DNA of 12,146 nucleotides from an uncultured Planctomycetaceae bacterium (GTDB lineage Bacteria; Planctomycetota; Planctomycetia; Pirellulales; UBA1268). Within the stretch, counting starts at the first letter, position 1. The number at the start of each line of letters is the position of its first letter. A program made the position numbers and the translations under genes. The stretch covers positions 1-12,146 of the forward strand of contig CALAZQ010000462.1 of assembly GCA_937926325.1 (NCBI GenBank), written 5' to 3'. This document shows, piece after piece, positions 1 through 6,966 of the stretch. The notes under the pieces are model-generated. The model saw only the letters and a list, made by a program, of their open reading frames with translations, was not told the origin of the DNA and did not search any database.

Positions 1-350
1 TGGGTGCGGCAGTGCGAGATGCTCACCAGCACCGCGGCGATACCCATGCGTTCAGCGATGTCCTGGGTGCCGCCTGCCAGGGTCACCGTCGGCCGGCCGC
101 TGGCACCGTTGAGCACCTCGATGTCCCGCCAGCTGATGCCCTGCCGCCAGCCGGTCCCGAGCGCCTTCAGAATCGCCTCCTTCGCCGACCAGCGACCGGT
201 GAAGTGCTGCATCGCCATCCGGCGGCTGCGGCAATAGTCGATCTCCCGCGGCGTGTAGACCCGCTGCACGAACAGTTCGCCGTGCCGCTCGATCATCTGG
301 CCAATCCGCAGGCACTCGGTGATGTCGGTGCCGACACCGAGGACATTCAT
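1..350 (-). CDS. acpS: Holo-[acyl-carrier-protein] synthase AcpS (3' end cut by window edge)
   Basis: Transfers 4'-phosphopantetheine from CoA to the active-site serine of apo-acyl carrier protein, activating it for fatty-acid synthesis in the cytoplasm. The visible 116 codons begin with GVGTDI (Asp9, a Mg2+ ligand in the family) and contain [12 protein letters not shown] (Glu58, Lys62), the two signature motifs of the AcpS group. Near the edge is VSISHCRT, matching the C-terminal SxSH motif. The family is about 120-130 residues, so only a few C-terminal residues are missing. The start ATG (348-350) overlaps the trpS stop TGA (347-349) as ATGA, which suggests coupled translation. No odd residues were seen in the motifs. 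Confidence is high from motif positions that match the family numbering. Confidence 0.95.
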   Translation of the reverse strand, partial: MNVLGVGTDITECLRIGQMIERHGELFVQRVYTPREIDYCRSRRMAMQHFTGRWSAKEAILKALGTGWRQGISWRDIEVLNGASGRPTVTLAGGTQDIAERMGIAAVLVSISHCRT

Positions 351-1372
351 CGCCGCCGCTCCCCCTGACGCCGGCTGAGCCCGCAGGCCGACCGGGCCCG
401 GTCGAGCACCTCGGCCGCCGCCCGGCGGGCTCGTTCAGCTCCAGCGGCGAGGATCGCATCGGTTTTTTCTGGATCGGCCGCCAGCTCAGCCCGCCGCTGC
501 CGGGCCTCGGCAAAGTACTCGGCAGCCGCCGCAACCAGCGCCTTCTTCACCTCGCCGTAGCCGAACCCGCCCTTCCGGTACCGGTCGGCCATCGCGGCCG
601 CGTCCACTTCGGCCGCCAGCAGGGCATAGAGCTGATAGAGGTGATCACTCTCCGGCTCCTTCGGCTCTTCCAGCGGCCGCGAGTCGGTGGTGATCCGCAT
701 GATCTTCTTCTTCTGGACGCCCGGCTCTTCGAAGACCTCGATGGTGTTCTCGTAGCTCTTCGACATCTTCTGGCCGTCGGTGCCGGGCACCTTTGCCCCC
801 CCCTCGACCAGCCGCGGCTTGGGCAGCCGAAAGACCTCGCCATAGAGATGATTGAACGCACCGGCCAAGTCGCGGCAGACCTCGATGTGCTGCACCTGAT
901 CCTCACCCACCGGCACGATGTCGGCGTCATAGGCGAGGATGTCTGCCGCCATCAGCACCGGATAGGTGAACAGCCCGGCATCGGCGGGTAGTCCCCGCGT
1001 CTTTTTGTCCTTGTAGGCGTGGCAGCGTTCCAGCAGGCCCATCGGGGCGACCGTCATCAGCAGCCAGGTCAGCTCCGCCACCTCGGGCACATCCGACTGC
1101 ACGAACAACGTGGCCCTGTCAGGATCGAGCCCGAGGGCCAGTAGATCGAGGGCGGCATCGCGGACGAGGCCCCGCAGCCGGTCGGGGTCGCGGACAGTCG
1201 TCAACGCATGCAGGTCGGCGATGAAATAAAAGGCGTCACCGGCGTCCTGCAGTTCGATGTACTGGCGGATCGCCCCGAAGTAGTTGCCCCAGTGAAACCG
1301 CCCGGTCGGCTGGATGCCCGACAGCACCCGCTGGCGGGTCGGGGGAGCATTCTGATCGGTTGGGTCGCTCAT
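347..1372 (-). CDS. trpS: Tryptophan--tRNA ligase
   Basis: Class Ic aminoacyl-tRNA synthetase that charges tRNA-Trp with tryptophan at the expense of ATP in the cytoplasm. The 341-residue length is typical. The ATP-binding HIGH-like signature lies at residues 22-33 ([16 protein letters not shown] at 27-30), the tryptophan-pocket region around residues 134-160 reads [13 protein letters not shown] followed by VGEDQVQH, and the KMSKS loop is exact at 202-206. The start ATG at 1370-1372 gives the expected N-terminus, a short tail before SGIQPTG. No convincing Shine-Dalgarno is seen before it. It lies 79 nt after pyrD and overlaps acpS by 4 nt. No T-box-like leader was recognised in the 79-nt gap. 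Confidence 0.97.
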   Translation of the reverse strand: MSDPTDQNAPPTRQRVLSGIQPTGRFHWGNYFGAIRQYIELQDAGDAFYFIADLHALTTVRDPDRLRGLVRDAALDLLALGLDPDRATLFVQSDVPEVAELTWLLMTVAPMGLLERCHAYKDKKTRGLPADAGLFTYPVLMAADILAYDADIVPVGEDQVQHIEVCRDLAGAFNHLYGEVFRLPKPRLVEGGAKVPGTDGQKMSKSYENTIEVFEEPGVQKKKIMRITTDSRPLEEPKEPESDHLYQLYALLAAEVDAAAMADRYRKGGFGYGEVKKALVAAAAEYFAEARQRRAELAADPEKTDAILAAGAERARRAAAEVLDRARSACGLSRRQGERRR

Positions 1373-1451
1373 GCTGCAGTCTTCATTCTCTCAAAAGGGA
1401 GCGGTTTCGAAGGTGAAGAGGAAGGGGTTGCCGGTGCCACTCGCTTCGGCA

Positions 1452-2426
1452 TCACGCCGACGGTGGTGCCGGCGAGGAACTCGGCCGCGGCAACTGCAGG
1501 CTGCCGACCACTTCGGTCAGTGACCTGGCCCCAAGTTCTGCAACGGCCCGCGGCAGTTCAGCGAGCAGCCGGCCGGAGACGACCGGTTCGGCGAAGCTCG
1601 CCGTGCCGATCTGAACGGCCGAGGCGCCGGTCACAAAGAACTCCATACAGTCATCGATATTCATGATGCCGCCGACGCCGATGATCGGAATCGCGACCGC
1701 CCGCCGCACCTGGTGAACGCACCGGAGGGCGATCGGCTTGATCGCCGGCCCGCTGAGTCCACCAATGACGTTGCCGAGCAACGGCCGGCGACGCCGCCAG
1801 TCGACCGCCATCCCCTGGCAGGTGTTGATAAGGGTGACGGCGTCGGCCCCACCGTCAGCCGCTGCCTGAGCAATGGCCGCAATGTCGCTCACGTTCGGGG
1901 TCAGCTTGGCCAGCACCGGCGTGTCGGTGGCAGCCCGCACCCCGGCGACGACCGCCCGGCACATCTCAGGGTCGGTCGCCAGGTCAACACCGTGGCTGAC
2001 GTTCGGGCACGAGATGTTCAGTTCCAACGCCGCAATGCCCGGTTCGGCCGCCAGCCGTTCAGCCAGCTCGACGAACTCAGCCACCGACCCGCCGGCGATG
2101 CTCACCACGACCGGTGCGCCGCAGTCCCGCAGGAAGGGCAGCTTCTCGACCAGAAATTGATCGATGCCGTCGTTGTCGAGGCCGATCGAATTGAGCAGGC
2201 CCGCCGCGGTCTCGACCGTTCGCCAGGGGCGATTGCCCAGCCGCGGGGCCAGCGTGATCGTCTTGGGGACAATCCCGCCGAGCCGCTCGAGCGGCACAAA
2301 CTTCTCCATTTCGCCCGCATAGCCGAAGGTGCCGGAAGCAACCATGATCGGGTTGGGCAGCCGCAGGCGGCCGAGTGTCACCCCAAGGTCGACCGGGGCA
2401 CATTCCTCTGAAACTGGTTCGGGCAT
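1452..2426 (-). CDS. pyrD: Dihydroorotate dehydrogenase, class 1B catalytic subunit
   Basis: Oxidises dihydroorotate to orotate in de novo pyrimidine synthesis, using FMN. From the ATG at 2424-2426 the product is 324 residues. Visible motifs are the N-terminal NPIMVASGTFGYAGE, the FMN-site Lys56 in VPKTITL, LLNSIGLDNDGID (residues 77-89, typical of class 1B), LNISCPN with catalytic-base Cys140, LAKLTPN (Lys174), and the phosphate-binding IIGVGGI (248-254) and VQIGTA (271-276). The reading frame is open upstream to 2507 but those residues look non-coding, and family members begin close to the chosen Met. No Shine-Dalgarno is visible. Class 1B enzymes normally pair with the iron-sulfur flavoprotein PyrK, which is not in the window. 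The C-terminal Pro/Ser-rich tail (about 312-324) looks lineage-specific. Confidence 0.95.
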   Translation of the reverse strand: MPEPVSEECAPVDLGVTLGRLRLPNPIMVASGTFGYAGEMEKFVPLERLGGIVPKTITLAPRLGNRPWRTVETAAGLLNSIGLDNDGIDQFLVEKLPFLRDCGAPVVVSIAGGSVAEFVELAERLAAEPGIAALELNISCPNVSHGVDLATDPEMCRAVVAGVRAATDTPVLAKLTPNVSDIAAIAQAAADGGADAVTLINTCQGMAVDWRRRRPLLGNVIGGLSGPAIKPIALRCVHQVRRAVAIPIIGVGGIMNIDDCMEFFVTGASAVQIGTASFAEPVVSGRLLAELPRAVAELGARSLTEVVGSLQLPRPSSSPAPPSA

Positions 2427-2564
2427 CACGGGAGATGGTGAGAATGGAACGTGGCAAAACCTGAGTGTAACGCAGACGTCAGCCTCGCTCCGACGCCCCC
2501 AGAACACCCAATTGGCGGCCCTGTCCCGAATCTTTCGATTGGCTCAAGACTGCCGATTGGGCGG

Positions 2565-2583
2565 CCGATAACGACATTATCGG
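2565..2583. promoter_or_regulatory. Perfect 7-bp inverted repeat, candidate operator
   Basis: CCGATAA and TTATCGG are exact reverse complements separated by a 5-nt spacer (CGACA), giving a 19-bp dyad of the size bound by dimeric helix-turn-helix regulators. Its right edge lies 36 nt upstream of the -35 element of the HU promoter, and it sits about 140 nt upstream of the pyrD start on the other strand, so it could act on either gene. It is AT-richer than its surroundings. No U-tract follows it on either strand, so it is not a typical terminator. The regulator is unknown. Confidence 0.5.
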
Positions 2584-2619
2584 ATTTCCCTGCCACGCGG
2601 GTTTTCCGGCTGGCAATCG

Positions 2620-2648
2620 TTGACACGCTTTGAGCCCCCCCCTATGGT
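2620..2648 (+). promoter_or_regulatory. Sigma-70-like promoter for the HU gene
   Basis: The -35 element TTGACA (2620-2625) matches the consensus exactly. It is separated by the ideal 17 nt from the -10 element TATGGT (2643-2648), which matches TATAAT at four of six positions. Transcription would start near 2655, giving a 5' leader of about 90 nt before the HU start codon at 2747. The spacer contains a C-run. This is the best promoter in the window. Confidence 0.75.
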
Positions 2649-2746
2649 TCCCGACGCCCGTAACGACCGCCGCGGTCGCCCCACTTGCCGGCTGCAGCCG
2701 GAGGGTGGCCCTGGTCTCGCCATCTTCCGGCCGGAGCAGCCGCGTC

Positions 2747-3097
2747 GTGACCAAGCAAAACATTATCCAGACAGTCAGCGAACGGCTCGACCTGCCGAAA
2801 CCGCAAGCGGCGAAACTGGTGCAGGCGACCTTCGACGCCCTTACCGACAGCCTGGTCAGGGATGGCCGCGTCGAACTGCGGAATTTCGGTGTTTTTCAGA
2901 TCAAACGCCGCGAGGCCCGCATGGGACGCAATCCGAAGACCGGCGAACAGGTTCAGGTTGCTCCCCGAAGCACCGTCACCTTCAAGCCGGGCAAGGTAAT
3001 GGAACTGCGGGTCCGCGAACTCGACGGGGCAATCCCCCAGCCGACGCAGCCTGCCGCTGCCTCCCAGGCAGCCACGGACGGCAAAGCCTTGGGCTGA
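2747..3097 (+). CDS. HU/IHF-family DNA-binding protein
   Basis: Small nucleoid-associated protein that bends DNA as a dimer. From a GTG start at 2747 it has 116 residues. The helical dimerisation part (residues 2-38) opens with TKQNIIQTVSERL, then comes VELRNFGVFQIKRREAR (42-58), then the DNA-binding beta-arm with the RNP tip at 61-63, and FKPGK at 79-83. About 22 extra residues rich in Ala, Pro and Gln follow the conserved 90-residue domain. The frame is open upstream to a TTG at 2630, but that segment overlaps the promoter and lacks family similarity. GTG 2747 is preceded by GGAG (2733-2736) and gives the standard N-terminus. The protein could be called HU or IHF-like, and the sequence alone does not settle which. 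Confidence 0.93.
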   Translation: MTKQNIIQTVSERLDLPKPQAAKLVQATFDALTDSLVRDGRVELRNFGVFQIKRREARMGRNPKTGEQVQVAPRSTVTFKPGKVMELRVRELDGAIPQPTQPAAASQAATDGKALG

Positions 3098-3151
3098 TGC
3101 CGCTCCGCATCGGGCCGCAGCAGTTCGGCCGGATTCGCCATCGCATTGCCA

Positions 3152-3234
3152 TGGGCTGGCCGCTACAAGTTTCGGCGGATGGACGTCGCGCCGAGGGATT
3201 GTCCTCGGCTGAAGCCAGCCAGCCGCCCAGCCCA
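3152..3234 (+). other. Structured-looking spacer with nested inverted repeats
   Basis: Between HU (stop at 3097) and the lipoprotein gene (start at 3267), TGGGCTGG (3152-3159) is the exact reverse complement of CCAGCCCA (3227-3234). Nested inside is a perfect 7-bp hairpin, GCCGAGG (3190-3196) and CCTCGGC (3203-3209), with a 6-nt loop. No T-run follows, so this is not a canonical intrinsic terminator. It may be a transcript 3' stabilising or leader structure, or chance pairing in GC-rich DNA. Confidence 0.35.
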
Positions 3235-3266
3235 TTCAGAGTGCTCAGGTCAGGGAGAATGACGGC

Positions 3267-3524
3267 ATGAATCGCCCACGAACCCGCAACGCCACCAGTG
3301 GTATCAGCCTGCGTTTGTTCTGGCTGCTGCTCGTGGCTGCCGTGCTGACAACATCGAGTGGCTGCCTGATTCCGATGTACTCCGGTGACCCGATCCGGCG
3401 GGCCCAGCAGCTGATCTACACCTCGGAAGATCTGCGGGCGATCACGGACGAGTGGGAACGGATCTGGTTCCTCGACCAGCCCTCCCACATGACGCCCTAC
3501 CGCACCCACGGCGGCGTGCTGTAG
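3267..3524 (+). CDS. Small putative lipoprotein, unknown function
   Basis: 85-residue protein of unknown function. A basic N-terminus (Arg3, Arg5, Arg7, Arg16) precedes a hydrophobic segment at about residues 17-29 and a lipobox-like end, SSGC, with Cys33 as the probable lipidation site. Export and anchoring to a membrane are therefore likely. The mature part is only about 52 residues, acidic and aromatic, with DPIRRAQQLIY, EEWERIWFL-like (DEWERIWFL) and a C-terminal PYRTHGG. This patterned core looks like a conserved protein rather than a chance reading frame. The start ATG at 3267 follows AGGGAGA (3252-3258) at good spacing. It lies 169 nt downstream of HU on the same strand and converges on the YkgJ-type gene 23 nt away. 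From memory, similar short proteins occur in planctomycetes; I could not verify this. Confidence 0.78.
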   Translation: MNRPRTRNATSGISLRLFWLLLVAAVLTTSSGCLIPMYSGDPIRRAQQLIYTSEDLRAITDEWERIWFLDQPSHMTPYRTHGGVL

Positions 3525-3547
3525 CAATCACCCCACCCTGTGACGGC

Positions 3548-3973
3548 CTAAATCCGGATCTGGGCGGCCTGTTTGCGGATGGTTTCCAGCGGCACCAGGC
3601 TGCCCTTGTTGCAGCCGGGGCAATGGACTGCCGCCTCCTCCCAGGCCTCAGGCGACTTCAGGTTTGAATCCCAGAAGGGCCAGGTCTTGCACTGCCGGGG
3701 CCGTTGCTCATAGACGGTGCACTTGCGGGTGTCGGCATCGAGCAGCACGCAGTCGCCCCCCGGACGCTCGGTCAGCGACCGCCGGATGCCGACCCGGCGG
3801 ACAAACCGCTTTTCGAAGACCGCCGGTTCCATCTCCAGCCGGGCCGCCATCGCGTCGATCTCAGCCTGGTTGACCCAGACATAGCCTTCCGCCCCGGTGC
3901 AGCAGTCACCGCACTGGGTGCAGCGGAACCGCAGGCCATCGGCGTACCAGACATCATCGGGAATTCCTGCCAT
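3548..3973 (-). CDS. YkgJ-type cysteine-cluster protein (putative metal-binding)
   Basis: A 141-residue cytoplasmic protein of the YkgJ/UPF0153 (CxxCxxCC) family, thought to bind zinc or an iron-sulfur cluster; its biochemical role is unknown. It shows FRCTQCGDCCTG near the N-terminus (Cys18, 21, 24, 25). It then has further cysteines in GGDCVLL, RKCTVYEQRP and RQCKTWPFW (about Cys75, 85, 95), and a final HCPGC (Cys118, 121). The CxxCGxCC, VYExRPxQC and WPFW blocks are family hallmarks. Two adjacent ATGs exist (3976 and 3973). The GGAG at 3981-3984 is spaced 4 nt from the first and 7 nt from the second, so I chose the second. It lies 38-41 nt after the PLP-enzyme gene and is probably the last gene of the right-hand operon. 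A role in metal or cluster handling for the MoaA or flavoprotein partners is speculative. Confidence 0.88.
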   Translation of the reverse strand: MAGIPDDVWYADGLRFRCTQCGDCCTGAEGYVWVNQAEIDAMAARLEMEPAVFEKRFVRRVGIRRSLTERPGGDCVLLDADTRKCTVYEQRPRQCKTWPFWDSNLKSPEAWEEAAVHCPGCNKGSLVPLETIRKQAAQIRI

Positions 3974-4014
3974 CATCGATCTCCGTGGGGGTCGCCATCC
4001 CGGGTCGCCGGAGT

Positions 4015-5181
4015 CTACCCGACGATCGCCGCGACGGCATGCACGACCGCCTCGAGGTCGTCGCTGGTATTAAACGGTCCGAAGGCGATTCGGACCGTGC
4101 CGGCAGCAGCCGTCCCGAGGGCCTCATGGATGGCAGCAGCACAGTGAAAGCCGGCCCGCACCTGAACCCCGGCAATCTGCTCGAGCAGCGCCGCCGTCTC
4201 GGCTGGTGAATAGCCCTCGACGACGAAGCTCACGATCGGAGGCCCGCCGGCGGCGTCAGGCTCATTCCCACCCCACACCCGCACCCCCGAAACAGCCGCC
4301 AGCCGCCCGCGGCAGTCGCGGGCCAGTTGGCCACAGCCCGCCAGCAGGCTCTGGTGCTCCGGGGCCTTCCGCCAGGCCATTGCCGCTGCCACGGCCGCCG
4401 CGGCCGGCAGGTCGGCCGTGCCTACTTCAAGCTGATCGGGCAGCCCGGGCGGCATGTCGAGTGACTCACTGGCCGATCCGGTGCCCCCCTGCAGCAGCGG
4501 CTCAAGCACCAGCCCTTCCCGGACGAACAGCCCGGCAACTCCGTGCATCCCCATCAGCCACTTGTGGGCCGGCGCCACCACAATGTCGGCGGTGATGCCG
4601 GCGCAGGAACACATTCCCAGCGACTGTGATGCATCGAGCAGCAGGAGGCCCTCCCGCTCGTGTGCGATCGCGGCGACGGCGGCGGCATCCTGCACCGTCC
4701 CGGTGACGTTCGACGCGTGCGACAGGCTGACCATTCGAGTAGCCGGCCGCCAGGCCTCGGCAATGGCCTGCGGGTCAACCCAGCCGCGACCATCGCAGGG
4801 CACGACCGTCAGCTCGATGCGTCCCTGCCGGGCAAGATGGTGCAGCGGCCGGAGGGTCGCATTGTGGTCGGCGGCGGTGGCGATCGCATGGTCACCTGGC
4901 AGCAGCAGGCCGTGCAGGGCCTGGTTCAGCCCCAGCGTGGCCGAGGCCGGCAGGGCGATCCGATCGGCCGGCACGCCAAGCAGATCGGCGAACGCCCGGC
5001 GAGCCTCAGCCACGATCTGATCGGCCGCCACCGCCTCCCGATAGCCGCCCCGGCCGGCCGCCACACCGTTCTCCCGCGCTGTCCGCTCCCAGGCCTGCCA
5101 GACCGGCTCTGGCTTGGGCCAACTCGTGGCGGCGTTGTCGAGGTAACGCCGGGGTGGATTGGTGGCAGCAGCTGTTGGCAT
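4015..5181 (-). CDS. Cysteine desulfurase-like class V aminotransferase
   Basis: A 388-residue PLP enzyme of the class V aminotransferase fold, in the cysteine desulfurase (NifS/SufS-like) group. These enzymes remove sulfur from cysteine to form a protein persulfide and alanine. Visible features are the N-terminal YLDNAATSWPKP, DHNA with His107 (cofactor-stacking position), LLDASQS with Asp183, the Schiff-base Lys207 in APAHKWLMG, the loop RAGFHCAA with Cys347 as the likely persulfide residue, and GTVRIAFGPFN near the C-terminus. The YLDNAATxxPKP start suggests the TIGR01977-like branch rather than housekeeping IscS. No Shine-Dalgarno is evident at ATG 5179-5181. It starts 24 nt after moaA on the same strand, which suggests it supplies sulfur to molybdopterin synthase (MoaD), by inference only. 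Alternatives are a Suf-type donor or a selenocysteine lyase. Confidence 0.88.
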   Translation of the reverse strand: MPTAAATNPPRRYLDNAATSWPKPEPVWQAWERTARENGVAAGRGGYREAVAADQIVAEARRAFADLLGVPADRIALPASATLGLNQALHGLLLPGDHAIATAADHNATLRPLHHLARQGRIELTVVPCDGRGWVDPQAIAEAWRPATRMVSLSHASNVTGTVQDAAAVAAIAHEREGLLLLDASQSLGMCSCAGITADIVVAPAHKWLMGMHGVAGLFVREGLVLEPLLQGGTGSASESLDMPPGLPDQLEVGTADLPAAAAVAAAMAWRKAPEHQSLLAGCGQLARDCRGRLAAVSGVRVWGGNEPDAAGGPPIVSFVVEGYSPAETAALLEQIAGVQVRAGFHCAAAIHEALGTAAAGTVRIAFGPFNTSDDLEAVVHAVAAIVG

Positions 5182-5205
5182 GGTGGGAAAGGGCCCTGCT
5201 CGGCG

Positions 5206-6231
5206 TCAGCCGCCGATCTGGTACATGGCCCGGGCGGGCCGCTCAAAGCCGATGCTGCCGATCCCGTGCCCGGCCCGCTTGGCCTGCACACAGTCGGTCA
5301 GCAGCCGGGCCAGGTCTTCGTCGTTGCCCGCTCCTCGCAGGATGGCCCGGGCATCCCATTCGGTGGTCGAGAACAGGCAGTTGCGAAACTGCCCATCAGC
5401 GGTCAGCCGCAGCCGGTCGCAGCGATCACAGAAGGGCTGGCTGACCGGGTTGATGAAGCCGACCAGCCCGCCACCGTCGGTGTATGAATAGTCGACCGCC
5501 GGCTGGCCGGGGTCGGCCACCGGCAGCGGCTCGAGCGGCCCGCAGGCTGCGGCCACCATCTGCCGCACCTCCTCGCCGGTCAGCACGCTGCCTTCGGCCC
5601 AGTCGTCCTCGGCGTCGAGCGGCATGAACTCGATGAACCGCAGGTGGAAGGCCTGCTGGCGGCAGAACCGGGCCAGCGGGACGATCTCAGCCTCGGTCAG
5701 CCCCCGGATCGAGACCGCATTGATCCGAATCTCACGGAAGCCACAGCGACGGGCGACCGCCAGACCCTTGAGCACCCGATCGAGCCCCGGCCGGCGGGCC
5801 AACTGCTCGAACCGGTCGGCGTCGAGGCTGTCGAGGCTGACATTCAGCCGTGCCAGCCCCGCCCGGGCCAGCCGCTCGGCCTGATCGGCCAGCAGCAGAC
5901 CGTTCGTGGTGACCGCCACCTCGTCGAGGCTCGGTAATGCCACCAGCTGCTGCACCAGCCGATCAAGTTCCGCCCGCACCAGCGGCTCACCACCGGTCAG
6001 CCGCACGGTCCGAATGCCCAGCCGGGTGGCCACCGCCACGGTTCGGCAGATCTCTTCATAGGTCAGCAACTCCTCCCGCGGCTTGAACGCCACCTCGAGC
6101 GGCATGCAGTAGCTGCACCGCAGGTTGCAGCGGTCGGTCACGCTCACCCGCAGGTCGGTATGCCGCCGCCCGAACCGATCGATGAGTTGACCGGGCGGAC
6201 GGGGTGCACCATTGCTGCCGCTCTGAATCAT
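5206..6231 (-). CDS. moaA: GTP 3',8-cyclase MoaA
   Basis: Radical SAM enzyme that, with MoaC, converts GTP to cyclic pyranopterin monophosphate in the first step of molybdenum cofactor synthesis. From ATG 6229-6231 it has 341 residues. DRCNLRCSYCMP carries the SAM-cluster cysteines Cys35, Cys39 and Cys42. TGGEP (79-83) is the SAM-binding motif. The second [4Fe-4S] cluster has Cys268, Cys271 and Cys285 in a CxxC-x13-C arrangement. The chain ends in the functionally important Gly-Gly tail (QIGG). The frame is open to 6342, but that part overlaps moaE and does not resemble MoaA. The chosen ATG overlaps the moaE stop TGA (6228-6230) as ATGA, supporting it as the start and implying coupled translation. 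All catalytic residues are intact. moaC is not in the window. Confidence 0.97.
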   Translation of the reverse strand: MIQSGSNGAPRPPGQLIDRFGRRHTDLRVSVTDRCNLRCSYCMPLEVAFKPREELLTYEEICRTVAVATRLGIRTVRLTGGEPLVRAELDRLVQQLVALPSLDEVAVTTNGLLLADQAERLARAGLARLNVSLDSLDADRFEQLARRPGLDRVLKGLAVARRCGFREIRINAVSIRGLTEAEIVPLARFCRQQAFHLRFIEFMPLDAEDDWAEGSVLTGEEVRQMVAAACGPLEPLPVADPGQPAVDYSYTDGGGLVGFINPVSQPFCDRCDRLRLTADGQFRNCLFSTTEWDARAILRGAGNDEDLARLLTDCVQAKRAGHGIGSIGFERPARAMYQIGG

Positions 6232-6668
6232 GGTGTGCCTCCCGGGCGGCCGGCGGACTCGGGGTGAACCCACATCATTCCGGCCGGGCCGGCTTCGCGT
6301 TTCCAGATCGGCACCTGCCGTTTGAGTTGGTCGAGCAGCCATTCGGCCGCCGCGAAGGCCTCGCGACGGTGGGCTGCCGAAACGGCGACGGCCACGCTGA
6401 CCTCACCGATGGCCACCCGGCCCAGCCGGTGAATGATACCGCAGCCAGTCAGGCCAAACTGGTCGGTGGCCTCCGCCCGCAGCCGCTCAAGTTCGGTTCG
6501 GGCCAGTGGCTCATAGGCCTCGTAGTCGAGCCAGTCGGTGGTCGCCGCCCCGGTCATCTGCCGGGTGGTGCCGGTGAACAGCACATTGGCACCAGCCGCG
6601 GGACCAGCCACCGCGGCCAGCAAGGCCGTAGCGTCAATCGGTTCATGGACAAGCTGCACTCCAGCCAT
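6228..6668 (-). CDS. moaE: Molybdopterin synthase large (catalytic) subunit MoaE
   Basis: Catalytic subunit of molybdopterin synthase, which uses the MoaD thiocarboxylate to add two sulfurs to cyclic pyranopterin monophosphate. It has 146 residues, close to the usual 140-150. Recognisable blocks are VLFTGTTR (29-36), YEAYEPLA (49-56), IIHRLGRVAIGE (78-89), SAAHRREAF (97-105), and LKRQVPIWKRE with Lys116 and Lys123, matching the catalytic lysines of the family (Lys119 and Lys126 in E. coli). ATG 6666-6668 starts 2 nt after the moaD stop. It is preceded by GGAGG (6675-6679) that is formed by the two C-terminal glycine codons of moaD. It is probably regulated with moaD and moaA as one operon. 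No unusual residues were seen apart from a Gly/Pro-rich C-terminal tail. Confidence 0.96.
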   Translation of the reverse strand: MAGVQLVHEPIDATALLAAVAGPAAGANVLFTGTTRQMTGAATTDWLDYEAYEPLARTELERLRAEATDQFGLTGCGIIHRLGRVAIGEVSVAVAVSAAHRREAFAAAEWLLDQLKRQVPIWKREAGPAGMMWVHPESAGRPGGTP

Positions 6669-6670
6669 CG

Positions 6671-6958
6671 CTAGCCTCCACTGACCGGTGGAATGATGGC
6701 GATCTCGTCGTCCGGGCCGACCGGTGTCTCGTCGGTCGCGTAGCGGCCACCGACGGCCACGGCGCTGCGGGCGAGAAGCTGGGCGATGCCGGGGGCGGCA
6801 GCTGCCAGCGCCGCCCGGACCCCGGCAACCGTAGCCACTGTCGGCTGCAGCTCAAGCTGTCGCTGTCCCGCCGCGGCAGCCATGCCGGCGAACAGATGGA
6901 CCTGCACCGGCAATGGTCGGGCATCTCCCCCGGATTGCTGCTTGTCGGGCCTCTTCAT
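6671..6958 (-). CDS. moaD: Molybdopterin synthase sulfur-carrier subunit MoaD
   Basis: Ubiquitin-fold sulfur carrier whose C-terminal glycine is adenylated by a MoeB-type enzyme, converted to a thiocarboxylate, and used by MoaE to build the molybdopterin dithiolene. It has 95 residues from ATG 6956-6958 and ends in the diagnostic Gly-Gly (94-95) after DDEIAIIPPVSGG. The beta-grasp core starts at about VQVHLFAGMA (19-28), so there is an N-terminal extension of about 18 polar residues compared with the usual 81. TTG (6964) and GTG (6961) are in-frame alternatives. The ATG is preferred because GAGG lies 6 nt upstream, overlapping the stop of the preceding flavoprotein gene. moeB is not present in this window. 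Confidence 0.93.
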   Translation of the reverse strand: MKRPDKQQSGGDARPLPVQVHLFAGMAAAAGQRQLELQPTVATVAGVRAALAAAAPGIAQLLARSAVAVGGRYATDETPVGPDDEIAIIPPVSGG

Positions 6959-6966
6959 CACCAACC

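Larger units (their letters stand above)
2427..2746. other. Divergent intergenic region between pyrD and the HU gene
   Basis: This 320-nt stretch separates minus-strand pyrD from plus-strand HU and has no convincing gene. It is less GC-rich than its surroundings in the middle part. It contains a well-formed promoter facing HU (2620-2648) and a perfect 7-bp inverted repeat (2565-2583). There are also three ATTGG pentamers, at 2511, 2538 and 2556, irregularly spaced (27 and 18 nt). On the minus strand, TACACT (2464-2469) could serve as a -10 for pyrD, but no matching -35 element was found. Confidence 0.7.

Noticed and set aside
1373..1451. T-box or other leader element for trpS
   Set aside because: The 79-nt gap after pyrD is too short and shows no specifier or antiterminator-like structure.
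2464..2469. Minus-strand TACACT as a -10 element of a pyrD promoter
   Set aside because: There is no acceptable -35 at 16-18 nt spacing, so I mention it only under the intergenic region.
2427..2507. Upstream extension of pyrD by 27 residues
   Set aside because: The extra residues do not resemble the family N-terminus, and the ATG at 2426 gives the usual start just before the conserved barrel.
2630..2746. Upstream extension of the HU protein from a TTG at 2630
   Set aside because: It would include the -10 element of the promoter in the coding sequence and has no similarity to HU N-termini.
3190..3209. Intrinsic terminator for the HU gene
   Set aside because: The 7-bp stem is perfect, but no T-run follows it and it lies 92 nt past the stop codon, so I list it only as a structured spacer.
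2620..3270. Plus-strand open frame of 216 codons overlapping the HU gene in another frame
   Set aside because: The HU frame has full family motifs. The alternative is low-complexity and begins on the promoter itself.
6232..6342. Upstream extension of moaA by 37 residues
   Set aside because: It overlaps the conserved end of moaE, and the ATGA junction gives a natural start.
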